Assembly (NCBI GenBank): GCA_900548585.1
Contig: URLI01000022.1
Coordinates: forward strand, 1 to 34,426
Direction of reading: 5' to 3'
DNA from: an uncultured Prevotella sp.
Lineage (GTDB): Bacteria; Bacteroidota; Bacteroidia; Bacteroidales; Bacteroidaceae
Length of the DNA stretch: 34,426 bases
The translations under genes were made by a program, and so were the position numbers. The stretch's first letter is position 1; every line of letters starts with the position of its first letter. Under the pieces are notes generated by a model. It was not told the DNA's origin. It saw only the letters and a list, made by a program, of their open reading frames with translations, and did no database searches. This document shows positions 1 to 8,920 of the stretch, piece by piece.

Positions 1-18
1 CCACACGAGCGAAAATAA

Positions 19-83
19 TTCAGTTACCGAACATTGCTCCATCGTTACCTATGACAAAATCGGGTAATGGTTTGGTAACTGAA
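19..83. repeat. Nested inverted repeat (possible terminator or RNA structure)
   Basis: TTCAGTTACC at 19-28 pairs perfectly with GGTAACTGAA at 74-83. Inside this, CCAT..TTACC (39-49) can pair with GGTAATGG (63-70). The result is a two-tier hairpin with a short AT-rich loop. No T-run follows. It could be the 3' end of a transcript entering from outside the window, or a protein-binding dyad; its role is unknown. Confidence 0.5.
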
Positions 84-217
84 CTTCTGCCTAAATCTGC
101 ATATTCCTGCCCTTTTTGAAAAGAGCACTTCTATGCAAATTATTCCGTTTCCTGCTCATTATCAGTCTGTTTACACCAACTTCGATATTTCTTCATTTTC
201 GTTGATCAGTTGCTCGC

Positions 218-234
218 CAAACACGGCGAATTTG
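218..234. repeat. Single degenerate copy of the 22-bp dyad
   Basis: CAAACACGGCGAATTTG is an imperfect dyad with 8-bp arms around one central base. It matches the core CAAATACG-N-CGTATTTG of the arrays at 10774-10861 and 32117-32204. It lies 84 bp before a copy of the interspersed repeat, the same company the arrays keep. Confidence 0.45.
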
Positions 235-317
235 TATTTTCGCCCGTATCAAAGCGCAGTCCGGTATTTCGTCAGTCAGGTTGATAAGGCATGTAAAATG
301 ACAAGCCTTTCCATTCC

Positions 318-400
318 GGCAAGCGGCTGCAAGCAGCCAGGGGACGGGTTGCCAAGTCGAAATGGAAAAAATCAGTGTAGCAATGACAGATTTGGGTTAA
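318..400 (+). repeat. Interspersed REP-like element, copy A
   Basis: This 83-bp stretch is about four-fifths identical to 32025-32107. Shared blocks include GGCAAGCGGCTGC, GGGACGGGTTGCCAAG, ATCAGTGT and a GGGTTAA end. Its right half also aligns with shorter copies at 10345-10386 and 29156-29205. The TTAA end faces the guaB promoter, about 59 bp upstream of the -7 element. Confidence 0.7.
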
Positions 401-458
401 ATTGAATTAATCTGACAACAAAATATTGAAAAGCGTGTCGCGTTTGGAAAAAAATGCG

Positions 459-466
459 TATTTTTG
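459..466 (+). promoter_or_regulatory. guaB promoter, -7 element
   Basis: TATTTTTG fits the Bacteroidota -7 consensus TAnnTTTG and lies 30 bp before the chosen guaB ATG. A TTTG at 443-446 is too close (12-bp spacer) to be a standard -33 box, so only the -7 half is convincing. Confidence 0.5.
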
Positions 467-496
467 CACGCAATAATTTTATATATACATCATTAT

Positions 497-1975
497 ATGT
501 CATCATTTGTTGCAGATAAAATAGTTATGGACGGACTGACGTTCGACGACGTCCTGCTAATTCCGGCTTATTCAGAAGTGCTGCCGAAGACGGTGGAGTT
601 GAAAACCATGTTCTCGAGGAACATCCCCCTGAACATACCGTTCGTGACGGCTGCGATGGACACCGTCACCGAGAGCGCGATGGCAATCGCCATAGCACGC
701 GAGGGAGGCATCGGCGTGATACACAAGAACATGCCCATCGAGGCGCAGGCGCGCGAGGTGGCCATCGTGAAGCGCGCCGAGAACGGAATGATTTACGACC
801 CGGTGACGATAAAGAAAGGCAGTTGCGTGCGTGACGCACTCGGCATGATGGCGGAGTATCATATCGGCGGAATACCGGTTGTCGACGACGACAACCATCT
901 CGTGGGCATCGTTACGAACCGCGACCTGCGCTTCGAGAAGCATCTCGACAAGTCGATAGACGACGTTATGACCAAGGACAACCTCGTGACGACGCACCAG
1001 CAGACCGACCTCGAGGCTGCGGCTGAAATACTGCAGGCCAACAAGATAGAGAAACTGCCGGTGGTTGACAAGGACAACCACCTGGTGGGGCTGATAACAT
1101 ACAAGGACATCACGAAGGCCAAGGATAAGCCGATGGCGTGCAAGGACGACAAGGGGCGGCTCAGGGTGGCTGCCGGGGTGGGGGTCACTGCGGACACCAT
1201 CGACCGTATGCAGGCCCTTGTTGACGCCGGCGCGGACGCCATCGTGATCGACACCGCGCACGGGCACTCGAAATATGTGATAGAGAAGCTCGTGGAGGCG
1301 AAGGCCTCTTTCCCCGGTGTCGACATCGTGGTGGGGAACGTTGCCACCGGCAGCGCGGCGCGGATGCTCGTAGACAATGGCGCCGACTGCGTGAAGGTGG
1401 GCATCGGCCCGGGCTCGATCTGCACCACGCGCGTGGTGGCAGGCGTGGGCGTACCGCAGCTGAGTGCCGTCTATGACGTGTTCAGCGCGCTGAGGGGGAC
1501 TGGCGTTCCGCTCATAGCCGACGGCGGGCTGCGCTATTCGGGCGACGTGGTGAAGGCGCTCGCCGCAGGAGGCAGCTCGGTGATGATAGGCTCGCTCGTG
1601 GCGGGAACGGAGGAAAGTCCGGGCGACACCATAATATTCAACGGCAGGAAGTTCAAGAGCTACCGTGGCATGGGCTCCCTCGAGGCGATGGAGAACGGAT
1701 CGAAGGACCGCTATTTCCAGGCCGGGACCAAGGACGTGAAGAAACTCGTGCCGGAAGGCATAGCGGGGCGCGTGCCATACAAGGGGACACTGCAGGAGGT
1801 GGTTTACCAGCTGACGGGCGGACTGCGCTCTGGGATGGGCTACTGCGGCGCCGCCTCTATCGACGCCCTGCACAACGCAAAGTTCACCCGCATAACCAAC
1901 GCCGGGGTTATGGAGAGCCACCCGCACGACATAACGATAACCAGCGAGGCACCCAACTACTCGCGCCCGGAATGA
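497..1975 (+). CDS. guaB: Inosine-5'-monophosphate dehydrogenase
   Basis: Catalyses NAD-dependent oxidation of IMP to XMP, the committed step of GMP synthesis in the cytosol. The 492-residue product has the family's usual length and order: the first half of the TIM barrel (MDGLTFDDVLLIPAYSEVLP, residues 11-30), two CBS domains (about 95-210), then the rest of the barrel. The catalytic cysteine is C309 in GIGPGSICTTR, and the flap region carries SYRGMGSLEAM. I chose ATG 497 because an upstream TTG at 464 lies inside the -7 promoter element. The gene is first in a same-strand run, with 44 bp to the parvulin gene. Regulation is probably at the promoter just upstream; no riboswitch is visible. 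Identification is secure. Confidence 0.97.
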   Translation: MSSFVADKIVMDGLTFDDVLLIPAYSEVLPKTVELKTMFSRNIPLNIPFVTAAMDTVTESAMAIAIAREGGIGVIHKNMPIEAQAREVAIVKRAENGMIYDPVTIKKGSCVRDALGMMAEYHIGGIPVVDDDNHLVGIVTNRDLRFEKHLDKSIDDVMTKDNLVTTHQQTDLEAAAEILQANKIEKLPVVDKDNHLVGLITYKDITKAKDKPMACKDDKGRLRVAAGVGVTADTIDRMQALVDAGADAIVIDTAHGHSKYVIEKLVEAKASFPGVDIVVGNVATGSAARMLVDNGADCVKVGIGPGSICTTRVVAGVGVPQLSAVYDVFSALRGTGVPLIADGGLRYSGDVVKALAAGGSSVMIGSLVAGTEESPGDTIIFNGRKFKSYRGMGSLEAMENGSKDRYFQAGTKDVKKLVPEGIAGRVPYKGTLQEVVYQLTGGLRSGMGYCGAASIDALHNAKFTRITNAGVMESHPHDITITSEAPNYSRPE

Positions 1976-2019
1976 AACATATTTTAATCCGAAATAAAAA
2001 ATACAAGGATATTATAATA

Positions 2020-3498
2020 ATGAAAAAGACTTTTCTCGCCGCATTGATGCTCCTCGCTGGGGCAACGGCATTCGCACAGAGCGAAGACCCTGTGATAATG
2101 ACAGTGGCAGGGCAACCAGTGACACGCTCGGAGTTTGAGTATTCTTACAACAAGAACAACGCAGACGGCGTGATTGACAAGAAGTCTGTAAGGGATTATG
2201 TCGAGCTCTTCGTGAACTACAAACTCAAGGTGCAGGCTGCTCTCGACGAGCGTCTCGACACGCTCGAGTCGTTCAAGGAAGAATTTCTCGGCTACCGCGA
2301 CCAGCAGATCCGCCCGACGTTCGCCACTGACGAGATGATGGAGAAGGAGGCGCGCAACATTTACAACGCCACGCAGGAACAGATAGGCCCCGACGGGCAG
2401 GCGATGGCTTCGTACATACTCGTTGCCCTAAGCCCTGACGCTCCGGAGGCAGAACAGAAGAAGCAGAAGACACGCGCAGACTCGATATACAACGCGTTGG
2501 TCGCCGGCGCCGACTTTGCCGAGATGGCGCGCGCGCATTCCGATGACAAAGGCACGGCACTGCGAGGAGGCATGCTGCCGCCGATGACGAGAAACAGGCT
2601 GCCGGAGGATTTCGCAAACCAGCTGTTCGCACTCAAGGACGGGGAGATGAGCCGCCCGTTCGAGCAGCCGATGGGCTACATAATCCTTAAAATGAACAGC
2701 CGCAAGTTCCTCAAACCGTTCGAGCAGGAACGCACTGACATAATGAAATGGATGGAGAGCCGAAACGTGCGCGACGCCGTGGCGAAGAGAAGACTCGATG
2801 AGATGGCTGCGGAGAAATTCGGGCTGAGGGACAGCATTGGTCATCTCTCGGGCGACCAGAAGAGGATGGTGAGGACGGAGGTGGAGAACATCCTGGACCA
2901 GCGCGCTGCGGAACTGTCGGCAAAGGACTCCGACATGAAGAACCTCATACGCGAATACCACGACGGACTGCTGCTTTATGAGATAAGCAACCGCACCGTT
3001 TGGGAGAAGGCGGCAAAGGACGAGAAAGGCCTCGGGAAGTTCTTCAAGAAGAACAAGAAACGCTACGCGTGGGACAAGCCGCGCTTCAAGGGCATCGCCT
3101 ACCATGTGAAGGACGAGGCTGACAAAGAGGCTGTGGCAAAGTGTGTCAAGGGGGTGCCGTTCGACAAGTGGGCGGAGAAGCTGCGCACCACGTTCAACGC
3201 TGACTCGGTGATACGCATACGCGTGGAGAAAGGAGTGTTCAAGGAGGGCGAGAACGCCGTGATAGACAAGATGGTTTTCGGAAAAGACACCATCGTGAAG
3301 CCGGTGAAGGACTACCCGATAGACGCCACGTTCGGGAAAATACTGAAGAAAGGCCCCGAGTGCTATGAGGATGTGCGAGGGCTCGTCACTGCCGATTATC
3401 AGGAGGAGATGGAGAAAGCGTGGGTCAAGGAACTGCGCAGGAGATACACCGTGGTGGTAAACGACGATGTGCTGAACACCGTAAACAAACATAACTGA
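2020..3498 (+). CDS. Periplasmic peptidylprolyl isomerase, parvulin type
   Basis: This is probably an exported folding catalyst or chaperone for envelope proteins. The N-terminus (MKKTFLAALMLLAGATAFAQ) is a clean signal peptide. An N-terminal chaperone-like segment follows (about 25-125), with one parvulin (PpiC) domain at about 129-230 (GGMLPPMTRNRLPEDFAN ... MGYIILKM). The long charged, helical C-terminal half (230-492) has no motif I can name. An in-frame ATG at 1972 would overlap the guaB stop, but it would add 16 basic residues before the signal peptide, so I use ATG 2020. Its stop overlaps the next start by one base (TGATG), implying translational coupling to the SurA-like gene. Family membership is clear; the specific substrate is unknown. 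Confidence 0.88.
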   Translation: MKKTFLAALMLLAGATAFAQSEDPVIMTVAGQPVTRSEFEYSYNKNNADGVIDKKSVRDYVELFVNYKLKVQAALDERLDTLESFKEEFLGYRDQQIRPTFATDEMMEKEARNIYNATQEQIGPDGQAMASYILVALSPDAPEAEQKKQKTRADSIYNALVAGADFAEMARAHSDDKGTALRGGMLPPMTRNRLPEDFANQLFALKDGEMSRPFEQPMGYIILKMNSRKFLKPFEQERTDIMKWMESRNVRDAVAKRRLDEMAAEKFGLRDSIGHLSGDQKRMVRTEVENILDQRAAELSAKDSDMKNLIREYHDGLLLYEISNRTVWEKAAKDEKGLGKFFKKNKKRYAWDKPRFKGIAYHVKDEADKEAVAKCVKGVPFDKWAEKLRTTFNADSVIRIRVEKGVFKEGENAVIDKMVFGKDTIVKPVKDYPIDATFGKILKKGPECYEDVRGLVTADYQEEMEKAWVKELRRRYTVVVNDDVLNTVNKHN

Positions 3499-4961
3499 TG
3501 AGAATTTCGAGAAAAGCGGCTCTTTCCGCGACGGCTATCATCGCAGCCGCCGCAAGTCTGACGGCACACCCCGGAATGCCTGCGGCTGGCGGGCACTGCG
3601 GCACGGCGGCGACTGCCTCCGCGCTTGCAGACACGACGGCGGAGGCAGACGGCGGACAGGCTATCTGCGAACAGTCTGTAGTTGACGGGGTGGTGTGGGT
3701 CGTCGGCGACGAACCAATATTGAAGTCAGAGGTCGAGGTGATGAGGCTGCAGGCCGCGATGGAGGGAATAAAACTGAAAGGAGACCCAGACTGCGCCATA
3801 CCGGAGATGCTTGCCGTGCAGAAACTGTACCTGCACCAGGCGGCGATAGACAGCCTCGAGGTGAGCGAGGGTGACATCACGCAGGGCGTGGAGCAGCAGA
3901 TAAACTACATGATAAACGCCGCCGGGGGCCGTGAGAAACTGGAGGAATACCGCAACCAGTCGCTGACGCAGATGAGGGCGCAGATGCGCGACGAGTACCG
4001 CGACAGGCAACTGGCGGAGAGGATGAAGGAGAAGATAGTGAGCAACGTGAGCGTCACACCGGCCGACGTGCGCGAGTATTTCAAGCACATGCCGGCCGAC
4101 AGCGTGCCGCTCGTGCCGACAGAGGTGGAGGTGCAGATAATAACGCAGCAGCCGAAGGTGGAGCCGGAGGAACTGAACCGCGTGAAGGACAGGCTGCGCT
4201 CGTTCACCGAGCGCGTGGCAAGCGGCGAGACCACGTTCGCGACGCTGGCGCGGCTGTACTCCGAGGACCCGGGGTCGGCACGTCAGGGAGGCGAACTCGA
4301 TTATGCCGGGCGCGGGACGCTTGACCCGGCGTTCGCCTCCGTGGCGTTCAACCTCACCGACCCGAACAAGATTTCCAAGATTGTCGAGACGGAGTTCGGC
4401 TTCCACATCATACAGCTTATTGACAAGCGGGGCGACAAGGTGAAGTGCCGGCACATATTGCTGAAGCCGCAGGTGAGCCGCGCCTCCATCAACGAGGCCA
4501 TCGCAAGGCTCGACTCCGTCGGAACGGACATACGCGGAGGCAAGTTCACTTTCGACAAGGCTGCCCTGTACATCTCTGATGACAAGGACACGAAGAACAA
4601 CCACGGGCTGATGGCCAACTACTCCGAGAATGGGCGCACGTCGCATTTCCGTATGCAGGACTTGCCGAGGGAAGTGGCAAGAACGGTGGAAGGCATGTCG
4701 CCGGGAGAGGTGTCGAAGGCCTTTGAGATGGTCAACGGAAAGGGAAAGACTGTGTGCGCGATAATAAAGCTGAAATCGAGAACCGAGGGACACCGCGCCA
4801 CGATAACGGAGGATTTCCAGGTGATGAAGGACGTGGTGATGGCCAAACGGCGCGACGAATGCCTCAAGGCGTGGGTGAAGGAGAAACTGAAGACGACATA
4901 CGTATGGATGAACGACCGCTACCGCAACTGTGATTTCGAATACGAAGGCTGGGTGAAATGA
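3498..4961 (+). CDS. SurA-like periplasmic chaperone / peptidylprolyl isomerase
   Basis: A 487-residue exported chaperone thought to guide outer-membrane proteins across the periplasm. It has an N-terminal hydrophobic signal region (about 6-24), then a SurA-like N-domain (VVDGVVWVVGDEPILKSEVE, 61-80). The first parvulin domain spans about 205-310 (YSEDPGSARQGGELDYAGRG ... EFGFHIIQLID). A second, more diverged one begins at CRHILLKP (about 318). This order is typical of SurA. The low-complexity stretch rich in Ala, Gly and Thr at 25-55 separates the signal from the N-domain. It overlaps the parvulin gene before it by 1 bp and ostA after it by 4 bp (ATGA), so the three are almost certainly one transcript. 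Confidence 0.9.
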   Translation: MRISRKAALSATAIIAAAASLTAHPGMPAAGGHCGTAATASALADTTAEADGGQAICEQSVVDGVVWVVGDEPILKSEVEVMRLQAAMEGIKLKGDPDCAIPEMLAVQKLYLHQAAIDSLEVSEGDITQGVEQQINYMINAAGGREKLEEYRNQSLTQMRAQMRDEYRDRQLAERMKEKIVSNVSVTPADVREYFKHMPADSVPLVPTEVEVQIITQQPKVEPEELNRVKDRLRSFTERVASGETTFATLARLYSEDPGSARQGGELDYAGRGTLDPAFASVAFNLTDPNKISKIVETEFGFHIIQLIDKRGDKVKCRHILLKPQVSRASINEAIARLDSVGTDIRGGKFTFDKAALYISDDKDTKNNHGLMANYSENGRTSHFRMQDLPREVARTVEGMSPGEVSKAFEMVNGKGKTVCAIIKLKSRTEGHRATITEDFQVMKDVVMAKRRDECLKAWVKEKLKTTYVWMNDRYRNCDFEYEGWVK

Positions 4962-6652
4962 CGGCTTTGCATGAGATACGACGATTTTCCGCAGGGCATA
5001 GAACCATAATAGTATTGGTTCTATGCCTGTTCGGTCTTTGCGCAATGAGCCGTGGCCCGCGCAAGCACAAGAGACGCAAGACCACCGACGAGAGGATATA
5101 TCTCGTGCATGCCGACGTGCTGACCTACGACCAGTTCGGCTCGGAAACGCCGGGAGCGCAGGTCCTGAAGGGCAACGTGCAGTTCCGCCACAAGGGTGCG
5201 ACGCTGTGGTGCGACAGCGCTTTCTTCTATGAAAGGGAGAACTCTTTCGAGGCTTGCGGGCATGTCAGGATGGTGCAGGGCGACACTCTGTCGCTGACAA
5301 GCGAGAGAGCCTATTACGACGGCAACGACCAGATGGCGGAGGCGCGGCAGAACGTTGTGCTGAGGCATCGCGGCACAGTGCTCTATACAGACAGCCTGAA
5401 CTATGACCGCCTCTACAACTTGGGCTATTTCTTCGACGGCGGAAGGATGGTTGACCGGAAAAACGTGCTTGTCGCAGACTGGGGCGAGTATGACACGAAG
5501 ACGCGCAAGGCGGTGTTCAACTACAACGTGGTTTTGCGGAACGATGACTACACGATAAACACCGACACGCTGCACTACGACACACGCTCTTCGCTGGCAA
5601 GCGTTGCGGGGCCGTCGCGCATCGTCTCTGGCGACGACATAATCGACACCAAGTCTGGCTTCTATAACAGCAGGACGGGGGAGACGCGGCTGTTCGGGCG
5701 CAGCAAGGTGATGAACGGGGACAGGGAGATTACCGCCGACAGCCTTTTCTACAACGAGAAGACGGCGGTGAGCCGGGGCTTCAACAACGCGGTGTATGTT
5801 GACAGGGAGAACAACAACTCGCTGTCTTGCGACTATTTCCGGTACAACAGCGACACGGGGGAGGGCATGGCGACGCGGAAGGCACTGATGATGGACTTCT
5901 CGCAGAAGGACACTCTGTATGTACACGCCGACACGATACGCCTTTTCACATACAACATCAAGACCGACAGCGTGTACCGCACGACCCACTGCTACAACGG
6001 GGTGCGCGCATTCCGGCAGGACGTGCAGGCCGTGTGCGACTCGCTTGTGTACAACACCAAGGACTCTTGCATGACAATGTACCGCGACCCTATAGTGTGG
6101 AACGGCGACAGGCAGGTCCTCGGGGAGAAGATTGAGGTGTTTATGAGGGACTCAACGGTGGAGCGCGCGCATGTCACCGGACAGGCATTATCAATAGAGA
6201 TGCTGAATGACAGCATACACTACAACCAGGTGTCGTCAAGCGAGATGTTCGCTTTCTTCGACAACGGTAAACTCGCCAGGACAGAGGCTGTCGGCAACGT
6301 GCGAACGGTGTTCTACCCCGTTGAGGAGAAGGACGGCTCGCTGATGTTGCTCAACTGTCTCGAGACGGACACCCTGAGAATGTTTATGAATGAAGGGAAA
6401 TTGAGCAAGATATGGACTGCGCGCGCCGAAGGGACGGCTTACCCCATGACGCAGATACCGCCGGGAAAGGAGAAACTGGACGGCTTCGCGGTGTTCTATG
6501 CCATACGCCCCAAAGACAAGGATGACATTTTCGACCGCAGGGGGAAGAACGATGACGAAAGGCTGAAACCACAGATACGGCACGCCGCGCCGCTGCAACA
6601 TATAAGGGACGGAAAGATGGAGACCGTGAAAGGTGAGGAGGTGACGCCGTGA
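4958..6652 (+). CDS. OstA/LptA-like envelope protein
   Basis: The 564-residue product begins with a basic stretch and a hydrophobic segment (about 16-30), which is a signal peptide or anchor. An OstA/LptA-like beta-jellyroll repeat region follows: VHADVLTYDQ, LKGNVQFRHKGATLWCDSA, LTSERAYYDG, VLYTDSLNYD. The repeated pattern of D-x-x-x-Y and 'adSl-Y' strands continues to about residue 460. LptA/OstA proteins carry lipopolysaccharide across the periplasm. The Bacteroidota version is longer and usually sits beside surA, as here, so a role in LPS or outer-membrane assembly is likely but inferred. It overlaps the SurA-like gene by 4 bp, and its stop overlaps the next ATG by 1 bp. Confidence 0.85.
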   Translation: MTALHEIRRFSAGHRTIIVLVLCLFGLCAMSRGPRKHKRRKTTDERIYLVHADVLTYDQFGSETPGAQVLKGNVQFRHKGATLWCDSAFFYERENSFEACGHVRMVQGDTLSLTSERAYYDGNDQMAEARQNVVLRHRGTVLYTDSLNYDRLYNLGYFFDGGRMVDRKNVLVADWGEYDTKTRKAVFNYNVVLRNDDYTINTDTLHYDTRSSLASVAGPSRIVSGDDIIDTKSGFYNSRTGETRLFGRSKVMNGDREITADSLFYNEKTAVSRGFNNAVYVDRENNNSLSCDYFRYNSDTGEGMATRKALMMDFSQKDTLYVHADTIRLFTYNIKTDSVYRTTHCYNGVRAFRQDVQAVCDSLVYNTKDSCMTMYRDPIVWNGDRQVLGEKIEVFMRDSTVERAHVTGQALSIEMLNDSIHYNQVSSSEMFAFFDNGKLARTEAVGNVRTVFYPVEEKDGSLMLLNCLETDTLRMFMNEGKLSKIWTARAEGTAYPMTQIPPGKEKLDGFAVFYAIRPKDKDDIFDRRGKNDDERLKPQIRHAAPLQHIRDGKMETVKGEEVTP

Positions 6653-6912
6653 TGTGGCTGGGACAGAGCAAGCCGAGACGTTTCGAACACCGCATGATCT
6701 ACGCGGACGACAGGAAACGGCTGGCCGGAGAGCTGAAGAAACGTGCCGGAGAGGAATGCAGCAGGGAGGAGGCCGCACGCGATTTCCACTTCTCTTTCGC
6801 AGACGGGAGGCACCGCAATGGCAGTAGTAGAGCCGGGAATGGCACAAACTTGCTGTTCTTTGTGGTTGTGCTGGCTGCAATGTTTATTGCAGTATTATAC
6901 GCCCTTTCTTGA
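6652..6912 (+). CDS. Small single-pass membrane protein, unknown function
   Basis: An 86-residue product I do not recognise. Residues 1-65 are hydrophilic and highly charged (RKRLAGELKKRAGEE), and residues 66-84 form one strongly hydrophobic helix (LLFFVVVLAAMFIAVLYAL) right at the C-terminus, like a tail-anchored protein. ATG 6652 overlaps the ostA stop (TGATG); a GTG at 6649 is the only nearby alternative. mutL starts 15 bp after its stop. The tight packing with ostA argues that it is a real, translated gene. A link to envelope biogenesis is only guilt by association. Confidence 0.7.
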   Translation: MWLGQSKPRRFEHRMIYADDRKRLAGELKKRAGEECSREEAARDFHFSFADGRHRNGSSRAGNGTNLLFFVVVLAAMFIAVLYALS

Positions 6913-6927
6913 AAACGGAATAAGACA

Positions 6928-8748
6928 ATGAGTGATGTAATACAACTTCTGCCGGACAGCGTGGCAAACCAGATTGCCGCTGGAGAGGTGATACAGCGTC
7001 CTGCATCAGTGATAAAGGAACTGGTGGAGAACGCGATAGACGCCGGCGCGACGGCCGTGGACGTAGTAATCGTTGATGCCGGGCGCACATTGATACAGGT
7101 GATTGACAACGGACGGGGCATGAGCGCCACTGACGCCCGCCTCGCCTTCGAGCGTCACGCCACGTCGAAGATACGCAAGGCAGACGACTTGTACGCGCTG
7201 CACACCATGGGATTCCGTGGCGAGGCACTTGCCTCGATTGCGGCGGTGGCGCAGGTTGAGCTGAAGACGAGGGCCGCCGGCGACGAGATTGGCACGCGGC
7301 TGACAATCAGCGGGTCGAGGGTGACGGGGCAGGAGCCGGTGTCATGCGCCGCAGGAAGCAACTTCTCGGTGCAGAACCTGTTCTTCAACGTGCCGGTGAG
7401 AAGGAAATTCCTCAAGTCGAACACCACCGAACTCAACAATATACTCGCCGCATTCGAGCGCATCGCGCTCGTTTACCCGCAGGTGGAGTTCACGCTGCAC
7501 AACAACGGCGTCGAGGTGTTCAACCTCAGGGCGGGCAACACACACAGACGCATAGTGGATGTGTTCGGGAAGAAAATAGACCACGAACTGCTTCCCCTGA
7601 GCGTCGACACCGCAGTGTGCCGCATATCGGGCTTCGTCGGGAAGCCAGAGGCGGCACGCAGGAAGGGGGCGCACCAGTATTTCTTCGCCAACGGACGATA
7701 CATGAGGCATGGCTTCTTCCACAAAGGAGTGATGCAGGCATACGAGCGTCTGATTGCCGCCGGCGACCAGATACCTTATTTTATATATTTCGAAATGCCC
7801 CCGGAGAACATAGACGTTAACATTCATCCCACCAAGACCGAGATAAAATTCGAGAACGAAGTGGCGATATGGCAGATACTGGCGGCTGCCGTGAAAGACG
7901 CGCTGGGACGCTTCAATGACGTGCCGGCAATAGATTTCGATGTGGAGGGGAAGCCCGGCATACCGGTGTTCACGTCCTCAGCCGACGGCTTGTCAGTGCC
8001 GAAGGTGGAATACAACCCGCACTACAACCCCTTCAAGGACACGCCCGGGGCTGCTACCCGTGACACCGGGGCAGACCGCAACTGGGAAAAACTTTACGAG
8101 GGACTTGCCCCGGACACAACAGTGGAAAGAAATATGTTCGGCGGTGAACAGCCGCAAGGCAATGCAATAATAGATGAGAAAGCCCCCACACATTATCAAT
8201 ATAAGGGGAGCTACATAATGACTGCCGTGAAGTCGGGGCTGATGATTATCGACCAGCATCGCGCGCACATACGCATTCTGTATGACAGATACATGCAGCA
8301 GATGGCTGACAGCGGACGGCATTCGCACAAGGTGCTGTTCCCCGAGACGGTGCAGTTCCCGCCGTCGGACATCGTCGTGTTGCAGAAAGTAATGCCGGAG
8401 ATGGAACACCTCGGCTTCGGGATAAGCGACCTCGGCGGCGGCACATACGCGGTGAACGCCGTTCCGGCCGGCATCGACGGGCTTGATGTGAGCGCACTGA
8501 TAAGGGACATGGTCGGGTCTGCCGTCGAAAACGGTTGCGCCGACACCACAGCCATAAACCATTCACTCGCGCTTAGCCTCGCCCGCAGTGCGGCCCTGCC
8601 AAAGGGACAGGTGCTGACCAACGATGAGATGGAGACCATAGTCAACGAACTGTTTGTCACCTCAGACGTGAACCACACACCCGACGGGAAACAGATACTT
8701 TGCATACTGCAGCAGCGAGAAATCGAGCAAATGCTTGGTTTAAATTGA
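6928..8748 (+). CDS. mutL: DNA mismatch repair protein MutL
   Basis: Links MutS mismatch recognition to downstream repair. The GHKL ATPase head is intact: ELVENAIDAG with the catalytic E34, DNGRGM (60-65) and TMGFRGEAL (93-101). The S5-like fold follows, with NIHPTKTEIKF near 290-310, then a linker and a C-terminal dimerisation domain. The place where endonuclease-type MutL proteins carry DQHA(X)2E(X)4E reads DQHRAHIRILYD (residues 442-453), so the key glutamate is isoleucine. The distal zinc-site motif (CPHGRP-type) is also absent; the sequence reads NHTPDGKQILCIL. This copy therefore looks nuclease-deficient, at least by the standard motif. Length (606 aa) is normal. It ends the guaB-to-mutL run. 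Confidence 0.96.
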   Translation: MSDVIQLLPDSVANQIAAGEVIQRPASVIKELVENAIDAGATAVDVVIVDAGRTLIQVIDNGRGMSATDARLAFERHATSKIRKADDLYALHTMGFRGEALASIAAVAQVELKTRAAGDEIGTRLTISGSRVTGQEPVSCAAGSNFSVQNLFFNVPVRRKFLKSNTTELNNILAAFERIALVYPQVEFTLHNNGVEVFNLRAGNTHRRIVDVFGKKIDHELLPLSVDTAVCRISGFVGKPEAARRKGAHQYFFANGRYMRHGFFHKGVMQAYERLIAAGDQIPYFIYFEMPPENIDVNIHPTKTEIKFENEVAIWQILAAAVKDALGRFNDVPAIDFDVEGKPGIPVFTSSADGLSVPKVEYNPHYNPFKDTPGAATRDTGADRNWEKLYEGLAPDTTVERNMFGGEQPQGNAIIDEKAPTHYQYKGSYIMTAVKSGLMIIDQHRAHIRILYDRYMQQMADSGRHSHKVLFPETVQFPPSDIVVLQKVMPEMEHLGFGISDLGGGTYAVNAVPAGIDGLDVSALIRDMVGSAVENGCADTTAINHSLALSLARSAALPKGQVLTNDEMETIVNELFVTSDVNHTPDGKQILCILQQREIEQMLGLN

Positions 8749-8819
8749 TGTAAAACGTTGTAATATGTCGAAAAACATCAGTTTTTTGGGGCTGCAAGCG
8801 AAATTTCTGCAAAAAAAGT

Positions 8820-8849
8820 GTTGCGTTTAGAAAAATATTATTAACTTTG
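8820..8849 (+). promoter_or_regulatory. ompA-type gene promoter
   Basis: TAACTTTG at 8842-8849 fits the -7 consensus. GTTG at 8820-8823 is an imperfect -33 box, with an 18-bp spacer. The predicted 5' leader of about 65 nt contains an 8-codon upstream frame. Confidence 0.6.
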
Positions 8850-8891
8850 CCGTCGAAAATGGTGAATTTATTTCATCAAGGCGAAGACTTT

Positions 8892-8918
8892 ATGTATTTA
8901 TCAATAAATGTTTTTTAG
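8892..8918 (+). CDS. Possible 8-codon leader peptide before the OmpA-family gene
   Basis: ATG at 8892 opens a frame encoding MYLSINVF and stops with TAG at 8916-8918, two bases before the OmpA-family ATG. The position would allow a terminating ribosome to restart at 8921. There is no proof of translation; a short frame like this can arise by chance. Confidence 0.25.
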   Translation: MYLSINVF

Positions 8919-8920
8919 TT

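Larger units (their letters stand above)
1..496. other. Non-coding spacer upstream of guaB
   Basis: I find no credible gene here. A 90-codon reading frame at 133-405 overlaps repeat sequence that recurs elsewhere in the window in non-coding spacer, and its product resembles nothing I know. The spacer holds a nested inverted repeat (19-83), one degenerate copy of the 22-bp dyad (218-234), one copy of the interspersed repeat (318-400) and the guaB -7 element (459-466). Confidence 0.7.

Noticed and set aside
133..405. 90-codon frame upstream of guaB
   Set aside because: It overlaps repeat copy A, whose homologue at 32025-32107 is in spacer DNA; no recognisable domain or promoter.
572..1927. 451-codon frame antisense to guaB
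   Set aside because: Its product is Arg/His-rich, as expected from reading a GC-rich gene backwards; guaB is complete and certain on the other strand.
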